A DNA stretch of 64,000 bases, taken from the NCBI GenBank assembly GCA_016278725.1, contig JADQBG010000005.1, positions 60,781-124,780 on the forward strand. Direction: 5' to 3'. Within the stretch, counting starts at the first letter, position 1. Every line of letters begins with the position of its first letter. The notes below the pieces were generated by a model. It was not told the DNA's origin. It searched no databases and was given only the letters and a program-made list of their open reading frames with translations. This stretch comes from Actinomycetota bacterium. Its GTDB lineage: Bacteria; Actinomycetota; Thermoleophilia; RBG-16-64-13. This document shows positions 51,561 to 59,280 of this stretch, piece by piece. A program made the translations under genes and the position numbers.

Positions 51561-51986
51561 CTAGGCGGTCTCCCTCTGCTGCCCCCCGAGAAAAAGCGTG
51601 AGCGATACGGTGGTTCCCCCGCGGCTGTTCCGGTAGATACGCACCTCGTCCATAAGGGCGACCATTAGGGGGAGTCCCAGTCCGCGCCCGCCGGCCTGCT
51701 CGGGCTTGCGGGGAGATAGGTGGAAGTCGCCTTCGTCGCTGATCTCAAAAGTCAGGCGATCGTCCGGGTGCTGGGTGACGCACACGTCCAGGAAGGAATC
51801 GGCTCCGGAGTGCTCGATCGCGTTCGCCGCAGCCTCCGAGACGGCGACCTTGAGGTCGTAGCCGTCATCCCCTTCCAGCTGCAGGTCTCGGCTGACCTCC
51901 TCGACGAAACGCCGGACCTCGCGGAGGTTCTCCGGAGAGGCCTCCACGCCGATCTGCCTGCAATAGCTGTTCGCTTCCTTCGTCAC
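51561..51986 (-). CDS. RsbW-like anti-sigma factor kinase
   Basis: 141 residues. HATPase (GHKL) fold: N-box 'LKVAVSEAAANAIEHSG', G1 'EISDEGDF' and G2 'GGRGLGLPLMVALMDEV'. Such proteins hold a sigma factor and are switched by a STAS protein they phosphorylate. It lies 10 bases after the STAS gene, its probable partner. No sigma factor gene is near. It follows the nuoI end of the complex I operon on the same strand, so it may be cotranscribed with it. Confidence 0.9.
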   Translation of the reverse strand: MTKEANSYCRQIGVEASPENLREVRRFVEEVSRDLQLEGDDGYDLKVAVSEAAANAIEHSGADSFLDVCVTQHPDDRLTFEISDEGDFHLSPRKPEQAGGRGLGLPLMVALMDEVRIYRNSRGGTTVSLTLFLGGQQRETA

Positions 51987-51996
51987 AGCGCCGGTG

Positions 51997-52365
51997 CTAG
52001 CGTTTTCCCTGCTCGTTGCCGATGACTTCCTCGATCGCGTCTTCGGCCTCCGTCCTGTCGGAGAACAGACGGAAACCGTGGTCGACCGTCAGACCGACGA
52101 TTTCCAGCAGTCGGCGAACATTCGCGTTGGGATTTACCACCCCGAGCCAACCCCGGTTGCGCAGCCGGCGCACGGTGGACAGAAGGACCGATACTCCCCC
52201 GCTGTCTATGTAATCGACCTCGGACAGGTCGAGGACGATCACCTCGTCGCCGCGCTCGAGCGGCTCGTCCACCGCGCTGCTCAGACGTCCCGCGTTGCTG
52301 TGATCGATCTCACCGCGTACCTCGAAGACCTCTACGCCTCGAAGCTCACTGGTGGAAATCTCCAT
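51997..52365 (-). CDS. STAS-domain anti-sigma factor antagonist (RsbV-like)
   Basis: 122 residues from ATG at 52365 with AAAGGAA upstream. 'VFEVRGEIDHSNAGRL' and 'VIVLDLSEVDYIDSGGVSVLLS' show the STAS fold and the phosphorylatable Ser in DSGG. Unphosphorylated it would bind the adjacent RsbW-like kinase and free the sigma factor. 63 bases separate it from the nuoI-gltD stop. The C-terminal end is slightly longer than in RsbV. Confidence 0.92.
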   Translation of the reverse strand: MEISTSELRGVEVFEVRGEIDHSNAGRLSSAVDEPLERGDEVIVLDLSEVDYIDSGGVSVLLSTVRRLRNRGWLGVVNPNANVRRLLEIVGLTVDHGFRLFSDRTEAEDAIEEVIGNEQGKR

Positions 52366-52428
52366 GCTGCATTCCTTTCTACCCCCGGTGTCCGACCAAG
52401 TCTCCCTCAAGGAGCGTTGCGCAAAACC

Positions 52429-54402
52429 CTACGGCCATCCATCCCGGTCCAAGATTTCCTCGGGCCCTTCGAACGGGCGGGCCATCGTGTCCTTGTCTAT
52501 GAACAGGTCTTTCCTGGAGCGTCTCGCGTAGTCGAAGCTCGCGACCAGATCCAGCGTTTGGGTGGGGCAGATGTCCTCGCACAGCCCGCAGAAGCAGCAC
52601 CACTCCATTACGAAGTCATACCGCGTAACCCGGCGCACATAACCCGTGTCGTAACCTTCGACGGCGATGCAGTTGTCGGGGCAGACCCGGGCGCACATCG
52701 TGCAGGCGACGCAGACGTGGGTCTGGCAGCGCATGCAACGCACGGCCTCCTCGTGGCCCACGCCTTTGGGCCAGCCAAGCTCCACCTGCTGATTGGTGTT
52801 GCGGCGCAGCTTGGGATCGGCTTCGGGCATGGGCCGCCGCCGTCCTCCGGGAGTGTCGGTGAGCACCTCATCGCTCGACTGCTGGTACACCTCCTGGAGG
52901 TAGTACTCGGGCGGGTGCACGGGAGCCAACCGGCCGGGTTCGCTGATGGGCTCGCCTTGAATATGCCGGTGGACGCTGATCGCGGTCTCGTGTCCCTGGC
53001 CCATGGCGATGATGATGGTCTTGGGGCCGGTCGCCAGGTCGCCGGCCAGGAACAGGCCTTCGACCCCGCACTCGCCGGTCACCGGGTTCACCAACGGCCG
53101 GCCGACATCGTCGTACTTCACCCCGGTGCCTTTGAGAAAGTCGATGTTCAGGCGTTGGCCCACGGCGAAGATGACGGTGTCGCACTTGACGATCTTCGAT
53201 TGCCCGGTGAACTGCGGGTTCCATTTGCCGGTCTCGTCGAACCGGCTGGAGATCTTCTTGAGCTTGATGCCGGTGACCTGGCCGTCCTCGACGATCACCG
53301 AGTCCGGACCCCAGCGGTGCATGAGGTGGACGCCCTCCTCGATGGCGCCCTCCACCTCTATGTCCTGGCCGGGCATCTCTTCGCGGATCTCGAGCATGGC
53401 CTGGATCGACTTCTTGGCTCCGCAGCGCAGGGCGCTGCGCGAGCAGTCGGCGGCCACGTCGCCTCCGCCGATGGTGACCACCGTGTCGCCCACGTCGCAG
53501 CCCTTGTCCATGGTGTAGGCGTAGAGAAAGTCTAGGGCGGACCAGACTCCCGGCGCATCCGCCCCGGGAAGGGGCAGCTTACGGCCGGCGGAGTAGCCCA
53601 CGGCCACCACCACGGCGTCGTGAGTCTGCCGCAGTTCCTCCAGAGTGATGTCCTTGCCCACCTCGACCCCCGTGCGGATCTCCAGACCCATCTCCACCAG
53701 GTCCTCGATTTCCTTGGCCACCACGTCGCGGGGCAGCCGGTAGAGCGGCACGCTCGTCACCAGCAGACCGCCGGGGATCTCCTCACGCTCGTAGATGATG
53801 GCGCGGTAGCCCATCTGGATGAGGTCGTAACCCACGGCCAACCCGGCCGGCCCGGCGCCGATGATGGCCACCTTTTCTTCGCGCCACACCAGGTTTTTCA
53901 GGTGGCCCGGGCGCCGCACCTCTCGGTCGTAGACCTCGTAGCAATGGCGGTGCAGTTGCCGGATGGCAATGGGATCGTCCAGATGCGAGCGCCGGCAGAC
54001 GTCCTCGCAGGGCGCGGGGCACACGTAGCCCAGCACCGCGGGCAGGATGTTGCGGCGGCGTGTGTTGACGTAGGCCTCGACTTCCCGGCCGGCCGCAACC
54101 AAAGCGTTTTGCCCGCGGGCGTCCACATTCCCGGGGCACCCGCCAATACAAGGGGCCACCTTCTGCTGGTCGTGGAGTTCGTTCAAGAGCTCGTTGAACT
54201 CGAGCGGGCCGGCGTCGGTAACCGGCGGGTCCTGATCGTCCATCACGCCGCGATAGCGCAAAGGCCCGCGCCAGCGGGCATCGACCTGAGCCGGCTCCCG
54301 GGGATACTGGATGGTGGTCGGGGGTTCCATCATCTGCTTGAGCGTTTCCCCGGTGCCTTTGAGGATGCTGGTCCAGGGGCGGAAGATGTCCCCGAGCTTC
54401 AT
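52429..54402 (-). CDS. NuoI with inserted GltD-like FAD/NAD(P)H oxidoreductase
   Basis: 657 residues from the ATG overlapping the nuoD stop. Residues 1-50 are a NuoI N-terminus ('TSILKGTGETLKQMMEPPTTIQYP', 'RWRGPLRY'). Residues about 55-545 are a complete GltD-like unit: Fe-S Cys85, Cys89, Cys128, Cys132 and Cys136, FAD motif GAGPAG (182-187), second dinucleotide motif GGGDVA (312-317), and 'FLAGDL'. Residues 550-625 resume NuoI: C564-C567-C570-C574 and C602-C605-C608-C612, two Fe4S4 motifs. The YRR motif common in NADPH-using GltD is not seen after the second motif (IQAML instead), so NADH is possible. It would feed NAD(P)H electrons into complex I. Confidence 0.88.
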   Translation of the reverse strand: MKLGDIFRPWTSILKGTGETLKQMMEPPTTIQYPREPAQVDARWRGPLRYRGVMDDQDPPVTDAGPLEFNELLNELHDQQKVAPCIGGCPGNVDARGQNALVAAGREVEAYVNTRRRNILPAVLGYVCPAPCEDVCRRSHLDDPIAIRQLHRHCYEVYDREVRRPGHLKNLVWREEKVAIIGAGPAGLAVGYDLIQMGYRAIIYEREEIPGGLLVTSVPLYRLPRDVVAKEIEDLVEMGLEIRTGVEVGKDITLEELRQTHDAVVVAVGYSAGRKLPLPGADAPGVWSALDFLYAYTMDKGCDVGDTVVTIGGGDVAADCSRSALRCGAKKSIQAMLEIREEMPGQDIEVEGAIEEGVHLMHRWGPDSVIVEDGQVTGIKLKKISSRFDETGKWNPQFTGQSKIVKCDTVIFAVGQRLNIDFLKGTGVKYDDVGRPLVNPVTGECGVEGLFLAGDLATGPKTIIIAMGQGHETAISVHRHIQGEPISEPGRLAPVHPPEYYLQEVYQQSSDEVLTDTPGGRRRPMPEADPKLRRNTNQQVELGWPKGVGHEEAVRCMRCQTHVCVACTMCARVCPDNCIAVEGYDTGYVRRVTRYDFVMEWCCFCGLCEDICPTQTLDLVASFDYARRSRKDLFIDKDTMARPFEGPEEILDRDGWP

Positions 54403-55589
54403 CGGTCGACGTCTCCCATCACCGGGTCGATGGTGCCGACGATGTTGATCATGTCCGAGAGGGTGTAGCCGACGCACATCTGCGGCAGCATCTGCACGTT
54501 ATGGAACGAGGCTCCCCGCCACTTCATCCGGTAGGGCTTGTGGCTGCCGTCGCTCACCAAGTAACAGCCGATCTCTCCGCGAGGGGATTCCATGCGGGCA
54601 TAGGCTTCGCCGGGCGGGGGAGAGGGAACCCGGGCGATGCGGTGGGCCAAGATGGGACCGGGGGCGAGATCCGCGAGCGCCTGCCTGACGATCCGGGCGC
54701 TCTCGAGGATCTCCTCGTAGCGCACCTCGGTGCGGTCGTAGACGTCGCCGGTGGTGCCCACCGGGACGTCGAATTCAAAACGGTCGTAGATCGAGTAGGG
54801 CAGGTTCTTGCGCAGATCCCATTTGATGCCGGATGCGCGGAGGGTCGGGCCCTGTGCGTTGATCCGCCGGGCTTCCTCGGGGCTGAGCGTGCTGATGTCC
54901 TTGGAGCGCAGATGCCAGATGTAGTTGTCGTGGAACAGCCTGCGGTATCGGGGTAGCTCCTCCACCACCTCATGGACCACTTCGTTCGCCCGCTCGACCC
55001 AGCCTTCGGGGGGCTGGTACATGACGCCGCCGATCCTCATGTAGACGTAGGTGAGGCGCGCGCCGCAGAGTTGTTCGAAGAGACCCACGACTTTCTCGCG
55101 GGCCATCAGCGTCCACAGGAAATAGGTCATTGCCCCGCTATCCAGGCCGAGAGCGCCCAGGGACAGCAGGTGGCTTGCGATACGGTTGAGTTCGCCCACG
55201 ATCACCCGCAGGTACTCCGCGCGTTCGGGCACCTCGATGCCCAAGAGCTTTTCCGCGGCCATGCAGTACACCCAGTCGTTGTGCATGGCGGCCAGGTAGT
55301 CCACGGTGCGGTCGGTGAAGGCGACCACCTGGTGATAGGTGCGGTTCTCGGCGATCTTCTCCAAGGAACGGTGCATGTAGCCGATGCGGGTGTCCAGGCC
55401 GACCACTCGCTCACCGTCCAGCCGGGTGATCATGCGCATGACCCCGTGCGTGCCCGGGTGGTGCGGGCCGATGTTGATCAGGAAATCGTTGACGTCCTCG
55501 AAGCCTTCCACGCCTTCTTCGGGGACCAGGGTTTCCGGCCGCAGGCCGTCAGGCTCAGGCTGCATATTGCGGGTGTCCATGTCGTCCAT
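54399..55589 (-). CDS. nuoD: NADH-quinone oxidoreductase subunit D
   Basis: 396 residues from the ATG that overlaps the nuoC stop; upstream frame is nuoC shadow. 'INIGPHHPGTHGVMR' (His43, His44, His48) gives the quinone-pocket loop, and 'GYMHRSLEKIAENRTYHQ' the conserved Tyr helix. 'NRIASHLLSLG' and the end 'DVDR' are the standard NuoD. The 49-kDa subunit forms the quinone site with NuoB. The N-terminal 30 residues are acidic. Confidence 0.96.
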   Translation of the reverse strand: MDDMDTRNMQPEPDGLRPETLVPEEGVEGFEDVNDFLINIGPHHPGTHGVMRMITRLDGERVVGLDTRIGYMHRSLEKIAENRTYHQVVAFTDRTVDYLAAMHNDWVYCMAAEKLLGIEVPERAEYLRVIVGELNRIASHLLSLGALGLDSGAMTYFLWTLMAREKVVGLFEQLCGARLTYVYMRIGGVMYQPPEGWVERANEVVHEVVEELPRYRRLFHDNYIWHLRSKDISTLSPEEARRINAQGPTLRASGIKWDLRKNLPYSIYDRFEFDVPVGTTGDVYDRTEVRYEEILESARIVRQALADLAPGPILAHRIARVPSPPPGEAYARMESPRGEIGCYLVSDGSHKPYRMKWRGASFHNVQMLPQMCVGYTLSDMINIVGTIDPVMGDVDR

Positions 55590-56083
55590 CAGAAATATTG
55601 GGGCCGCTCGATGCCGACGCGGTCCACGTAGTCCTTGCGCAGAGGATGGCCCTCCCACGCCTCGGGCAGGAGGATGCGGCGCAGGTCGGGATGGCCCTCG
55701 AAGACCACACCGAACATGTCGTGGGCTTCCCGTTCCTCCCAATTGGCAAGGAACCACAGGTCCGAGATGGTCGGCGCCGGCACCCCGTCCCGGGGCAGGT
55801 CGCAGGCGATCCGGACGATCGCCCCGCTATCCATCGAGTAAACCTGGAGGGTGAGGGTGAAGTGATCGCGCCAGTCCACGCAGGTGAGGAAGTCCAGGCG
55901 GTCGAGCCCCTGCTCCCACAGAGTCTCTGCGGCCGCACGATACTGGTCGAGCTCCAGCCTGACGAGCAGGACCTCGTCGGGGCCGGTCAGGGCACAGTTG
56001 ATTTGCCCGCTCAGGCGCTCGGCCAACGCGGCGCAAAGCTCTTCCCGCGCGCGGCGTTGCTGGTCGCTTCGGTCTACGGTCAC
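55589..56083 (-). CDS. nuoC: NADH-quinone oxidoreductase subunit C
   Basis: 164 residues. '[41 protein letters not shown]' type signature (here '[12 protein letters not shown]' and 'GHPLRKDY') identifies the 30-kDa subunit. Separate from nuoD, not fused. It overlaps nuoB by 4 and nuoD by 1 base. Part of the hydrophilic arm. Confidence 0.95.
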   Translation of the reverse strand: MTVDRSDQQRRAREELCAALAERLSGQINCALTGPDEVLLVRLELDQYRAAAETLWEQGLDRLDFLTCVDWRDHFTLTLQVYSMDSGAIVRIACDLPRDGVPAPTISDLWFLANWEEREAHDMFGVVFEGHPDLRRILLPEAWEGHPLRKDYVDRVGIERPQYF

Positions 56084-56889
56084 GACCGGCCCTCTCGTCC
56101 ACGGCGGGCGGCCTTACCCTCGATCAGCCGGCGCAATTCGACGATGCCGTCGATCAGCGCCTCGGGGCGTGGGGGGCACCCGGAAACGTAGACGTCGACG
56201 GGAATCACCTGGTCGACTCCCTTGACCACGCTGTAGCCGTCGTGGAAGTAGAGGCTGCCCGCGGTCGCACAGTTACCCATGGCGATCACCCAGCGGGGCT
56301 CCGCCATCTGTTCGTAGACGCGCTTCACCATGGGGGCGACTTTGTAGGTGACGGTTCCCGAAACGATCAACAGGTCTGACTGCCGTGGTGAGCCCCGCGG
56401 CATGATGCCAAAACGGTCCAGGTCGAACTTGGAGGCGTTGGCGTGCATCATCTCGATGGCGCAGCAGGCCAATCCGAACATCAGCATCCAGAGGGAGTGA
56501 CTCCGCACCCACTCGAGCACGTCTTCGACGGAGTGAACGACGATCCCGGGACCGATCACCAGGGGACCGTAGGAATCGCGGATGGGGGCCTTGATGGGGA
56601 CGATGACGCCGTTGCTCAACCAGGGACTGAGCGCCGGCTCCACGGTGGTCTCGTCCGGCTCCGGGAGCTGGGGCTCCGGCTCCGCGAGCGGCTCGTCCGG
56701 TTGCTCGGCCGGGTGGTCGAGCTCCCCCGCTCCATCTGCCGGGAGGGTGGGGTCCTCGGCCTGCTCCCGCGGGTCTTCGCCGTGCTCGCGCACCTCGGGC
56801 TCCCGATCCTTCTCCTCTATTGGTCTGCCTCCATGAGCGTTGTCCGTCGCGTGGCGTGGCCTCCGCGTCAGCCAAGATTGCCCGGTCAT
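56080..56889 (-). CDS. nuoB: NADH-quinone oxidoreductase subunit B with long acidic N-terminus
   Basis: 269 residues from ATG at 56889 (GGGGAG upstream). From about residue 105 the PSST/NuoB fold holds cluster N2 ligands: Cys-Cys in '[10 protein letters not shown]', one Cys in 'GNCATAG' and one in 'SGCPPRPE'. The first 95 residues are unusual: rich in Glu, Pro and Asp ('[23 protein letters not shown]'), absent from standard NuoB of about 160 residues. Passes electrons from NuoI to quinone. First gene of the leftward nuo operon, divergent from nuoA. Confidence 0.94.
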   Translation of the reverse strand: MTGQSWLTRRPRHATDNAHGGRPIEEKDREPEVREHGEDPREQAEDPTLPADGAGELDHPAEQPDEPLAEPEPQLPEPDETTVEPALSPWLSNGVIVPIKAPIRDSYGPLVIGPGIVVHSVEDVLEWVRSHSLWMLMFGLACCAIEMMHANASKFDLDRFGIMPRGSPRQSDLLIVSGTVTYKVAPMVKRVYEQMAEPRWVIAMGNCATAGSLYFHDGYSVVKGVDQVIPVDVYVSGCPPRPEALIDGIVELRRLIEGKAARRGREGRS

Positions 56890-57063
56890 TCTGCTCCCCA
56901 AACACGTCTTTGCCGCTGATTACGTCCGGAAAGGTCGGGGTATGGGGTTTCGGACTTCGCCTCCGCAGGCCAGGGGGCACGGTCGCCGGCGCTGCGCTCA
57001 GAGGGACAGGGCGGCGTCTGCGGAGGGAGGAAAGCCAGAACGATACGGGAGGTGGCGCGGGCG
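56890..57063. other. Divergent control region of the two complex I operons
   Basis: 174 bases between nuoB and nuoA. AT-richer stretch at about 56905-56945. No convincing -35/-10 pair could be fixed for either direction. No open frame with support. Confidence 0.4.
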
Positions 57064-57432
57064 TTGAGCGAGGAGCTCCTTGCCGACGTATTCTTCTTGC
57101 TCGGTTTTGGCGTTGCCGGGCTTATGCTCCCGATGGTTCCCCTGTTGCTCCTACGCTACATTCGCCCCCAGCACCCGTCGGCCGTGAAGCTCCAACCCTA
57201 CGAGTCCGGGGTGGTGCAGACCACGGCTCCGCGGCGGCCCTTTCACATGGCCTACTACAACTTCGCCCTGGTATTCATCGTCTTCGAGGTCGAGACCGTG
57301 CTGCTCTTCGCCGTCAGCCCGGTGCTGCGCGACGCTTCCTGGATGGACCTGCTCAAGGCCGGCATCTTCGTCGTGCTGGTCTCAGACGGGCTCTTCTACG
57401 CCTGGCGTAAGGGAGCTCTGGTGTGGAAGTGA
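57064..57432 (+). CDS. nuoA: NADH-quinone oxidoreductase subunit A
   Basis: 122 residues from TTG at 57064, because GGAGGTGG lies 8 bases before it (a GTG at 57052 would overlap that site). Three transmembrane helices; 'YESGV', 'FHMAYYNFALVFIVFEVETVLLFAVSP' are the conserved ND3/NuoA segments. The usual quinone-loop Cys is replaced (YESGV rather than YECG), common in bacteria with modified loops. First gene of the rightward operon. It overlaps nuoH by 4 bases. Confidence 0.94.
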   Translation: MSEELLADVFFLLGFGVAGLMLPMVPLLLLRYIRPQHPSAVKLQPYESGVVQTTAPRRPFHMAYYNFALVFIVFEVETVLLFAVSPVLRDASWMDLLKAGIFVVLVSDGLFYAWRKGALVWK

Positions 57433-58478
57433 ACTGGCCGGATTGGCTGAATTTCGATTGGCTGGACCTGGGCTGGTTGGAACTGCCCTGGGTCGACACC
57501 AACTGGTTTCACGACAACTGGTACGGGCTGCTCCTGCTGGGATTCTTCTGGGGGGTCGTGGTCTTCACCATGGTGGGCGCGCTGACCGCCGTCTACGTCT
57601 ACGTGGAGCGTAAGGTCTCCGCCCGGATCCAAGGACGGCTGGGTCCCATGGAGACCGGACCGCACGGCCTACTGCAGACCCTGGTGGATGTGGTCAAACT
57701 CGCGGTAAAGGAGGACGTCCGGCCGGCGGCGGCAGACGCCCTCGCTTTCCGCCTGGCCCCGCTGTTGGTGGTGGTGCCTGCGGTCATGGCTTTCGTGGTG
57801 GTGCCCTTCGGCGTGCCCATGGTCATCCGCGACTTGAACGTGGGCATCCTCTACTTTCTGGCGGTGCCCAGCGTCACCGGCGTGGGCCTCCTGCTCGCCG
57901 GCTGGGCCTCTTACGACAACTACTCCTTTCTGGGGGGACTGCGCGCCTCCGCCCAGTTCATCAGCTACGAGATTCCGCGCACGCTCGCCGTGGTCACCGT
58001 GGTCATGCTGTCCGGCAGCCTGAGCTCCGCCGGGTTGATTGGCGCCCAGGCCGACACCACCTGGTTCGTGCTGCTGCTACCGCTCAGCTTCGTGATCTAC
58101 GCGGTCACCACGCTGGCCGAGGTCAACCGGGTCCCCTTCGACATCCCCGAAGCGGAATCCGAACTGGTGGCCGGCTTCCACACCGAGTACTCCGGTTTTC
58201 GCTGGTCGTTGTTCTTTCTCGGTGAGTACGCTTCGCTCACTACGGCCAGCGCTTTTGCCGTCGCCCTCTTCTTTGGGGGCGGGCTCGGTCCGGTCCTGCC
58301 GCCGGTGGTTTGGTTCGTGCTGAAGACCGCGGTCATCGTCTTCTTCGCGGTCGTGCTTCGTTTCACGTTGCCCCGCTTCCGCCAGGATCAACTGATGGCC
58401 CTGGCCTGGAAGTACTTCCTTCCCCTCTCGTTGGTCAACCTGCTGCTCGCCGGGCTCGTCATGAAGGCGGTGTTCTAA
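57429..58478 (+). CDS. nuoH: NADH-quinone oxidoreductase subunit H
   Basis: 349 residues from GTG in GTGA overlap with nuoA. 'VERKVSARIQGRLGPMETGPHG' and 'AEVNRVPFDIPEAESELVAGFHTEYSGFRW' are the ND1 quinone-channel and E-channel segments. The first 30 residues before helix 1 carry seven to eight tryptophans ('WPDWLNFDWLDLGWLELPW'), an unusual surface helix. Couples quinone reduction to proton pumping. Confidence 0.95.
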   Translation: MNWPDWLNFDWLDLGWLELPWVDTNWFHDNWYGLLLLGFFWGVVVFTMVGALTAVYVYVERKVSARIQGRLGPMETGPHGLLQTLVDVVKLAVKEDVRPAAADALAFRLAPLLVVVPAVMAFVVVPFGVPMVIRDLNVGILYFLAVPSVTGVGLLLAGWASYDNYSFLGGLRASAQFISYEIPRTLAVVTVVMLSGSLSSAGLIGAQADTTWFVLLLPLSFVIYAVTTLAEVNRVPFDIPEAESELVAGFHTEYSGFRWSLFFLGEYASLTTASAFAVALFFGGGLGPVLPPVVWFVLKTAVIVFFAVVLRFTLPRFRQDQLMALAWKYFLPLSLVNLLLAGLVMKAVF

Positions 58479-58479
58479 C

Positions 58480-58980
58480 TTGTTGGATAGCGACGTCCAG
58501 ATCGCGCTGTTCGCCGCCTTCGGCGGAATCGCCGTGATTGCCGCGCTCGCCGCGGTACTCACCCGCTACCTGCTGCGCAGCATCGTGGCCTTCGGGGCCT
58601 TCCTCACCGCGATCGCCGGGCAGTTCTATATCTTGGCGGCCGACTTCGTGGCGCTGATCCAGATCTTCGTCTACGTCGGCGGCGTCGTGGTGCTGATCCT
58701 GTTTGCGTTGATGCTATCGGCGGTCGGCCAAAAGCATCCTCTGGCGGTTTCGGAGCACCGCGGATTGGGAGCGGTCGTCGCCTACGCCGTGGGCGGTTGG
58801 TTGGTATGGGCCGCCTTTGGACAGGACCTGCCGAAGGCCGGACAGGTCCCCGGTGAGACCGTGGCCTTCCTGGGACGGGCCTTTTTGGATCAGCAACTGG
58901 TGGCCTTCGAGGTGATTGGGATAATTCTGCTGGCGGCGGTGGTAGCGGCGCTGGTCATCGTGAGAGGGGAGCGGCTGTGA
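58480..58980 (+). CDS. nuoJ: NADH-quinone oxidoreductase subunit J
   Basis: 166 residues from TTG (a second TTG follows one codon on). Five transmembrane helices with the pi-bulge segment 'ALIQIFVYVGGVVVLILFALML' of ND6/NuoJ. GTGA overlap with nuoK. Confidence 0.94.
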   Translation: MLDSDVQIALFAAFGGIAVIAALAAVLTRYLLRSIVAFGAFLTAIAGQFYILAADFVALIQIFVYVGGVVVLILFALMLSAVGQKHPLAVSEHRGLGAVVAYAVGGWLVWAAFGQDLPKAGQVPGETVAFLGRAFLDQQLVAFEVIGIILLAAVVAALVIVRGERL

Positions 58981-59276
58981 CTTTGGTTCTGGTCTTCTCC
59001 GGCCTGCTCTTTGCCATCGGCACCTACGGAGTGCTCACCCGCCGGAACGCCATCACCCTGCTAATTTCGGTGGAGATCCTGATGAATGCGGCCAACCTGA
59101 ACTTCGTGGCCTTCTCGCGGTTGTGGGAGCCGGAGTTGATGACCGGGCAGGTGTTCGCGCTGGTCGGCATCAGCATCGCCGCCTGCGAAGCCGCCGTGGG
59201 GCTCGCGCTCATCCTTGCCATCTTCCGCCGCTTTGGCACCACCGATGTCGGCCGGATCGACTTCCTGAGGGGGTGA
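58977..59276 (+). CDS. nuoK: NADH-quinone oxidoreductase subunit K
   Basis: 99 residues, GTG start overlapping nuoJ. Three helices with the two buried glutamates of ND4L ('LISVEILMNAANLNFVAFS' and 'ISIAACEAAVGLALILAIF'). Standard length. Directly before nuoL. Confidence 0.95.
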   Translation: MTLVLVFSGLLFAIGTYGVLTRRNAITLLISVEILMNAANLNFVAFSRLWEPELMTGQVFALVGISIAACEAAVGLALILAIFRRFGTTDVGRIDFLRG

Positions 59277-59280
59277 GGCC

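Noticed and set aside
52429..54402. Two separate genes, gltD and nuoI, joined by a sequencing error
   Set aside because: The NuoI N-terminus precedes and the NuoI Fe-S part follows the GltD unit in one frame, so a simple fusion by one frameshift cannot produce it; reading is continuous and start is coupled to nuoD.
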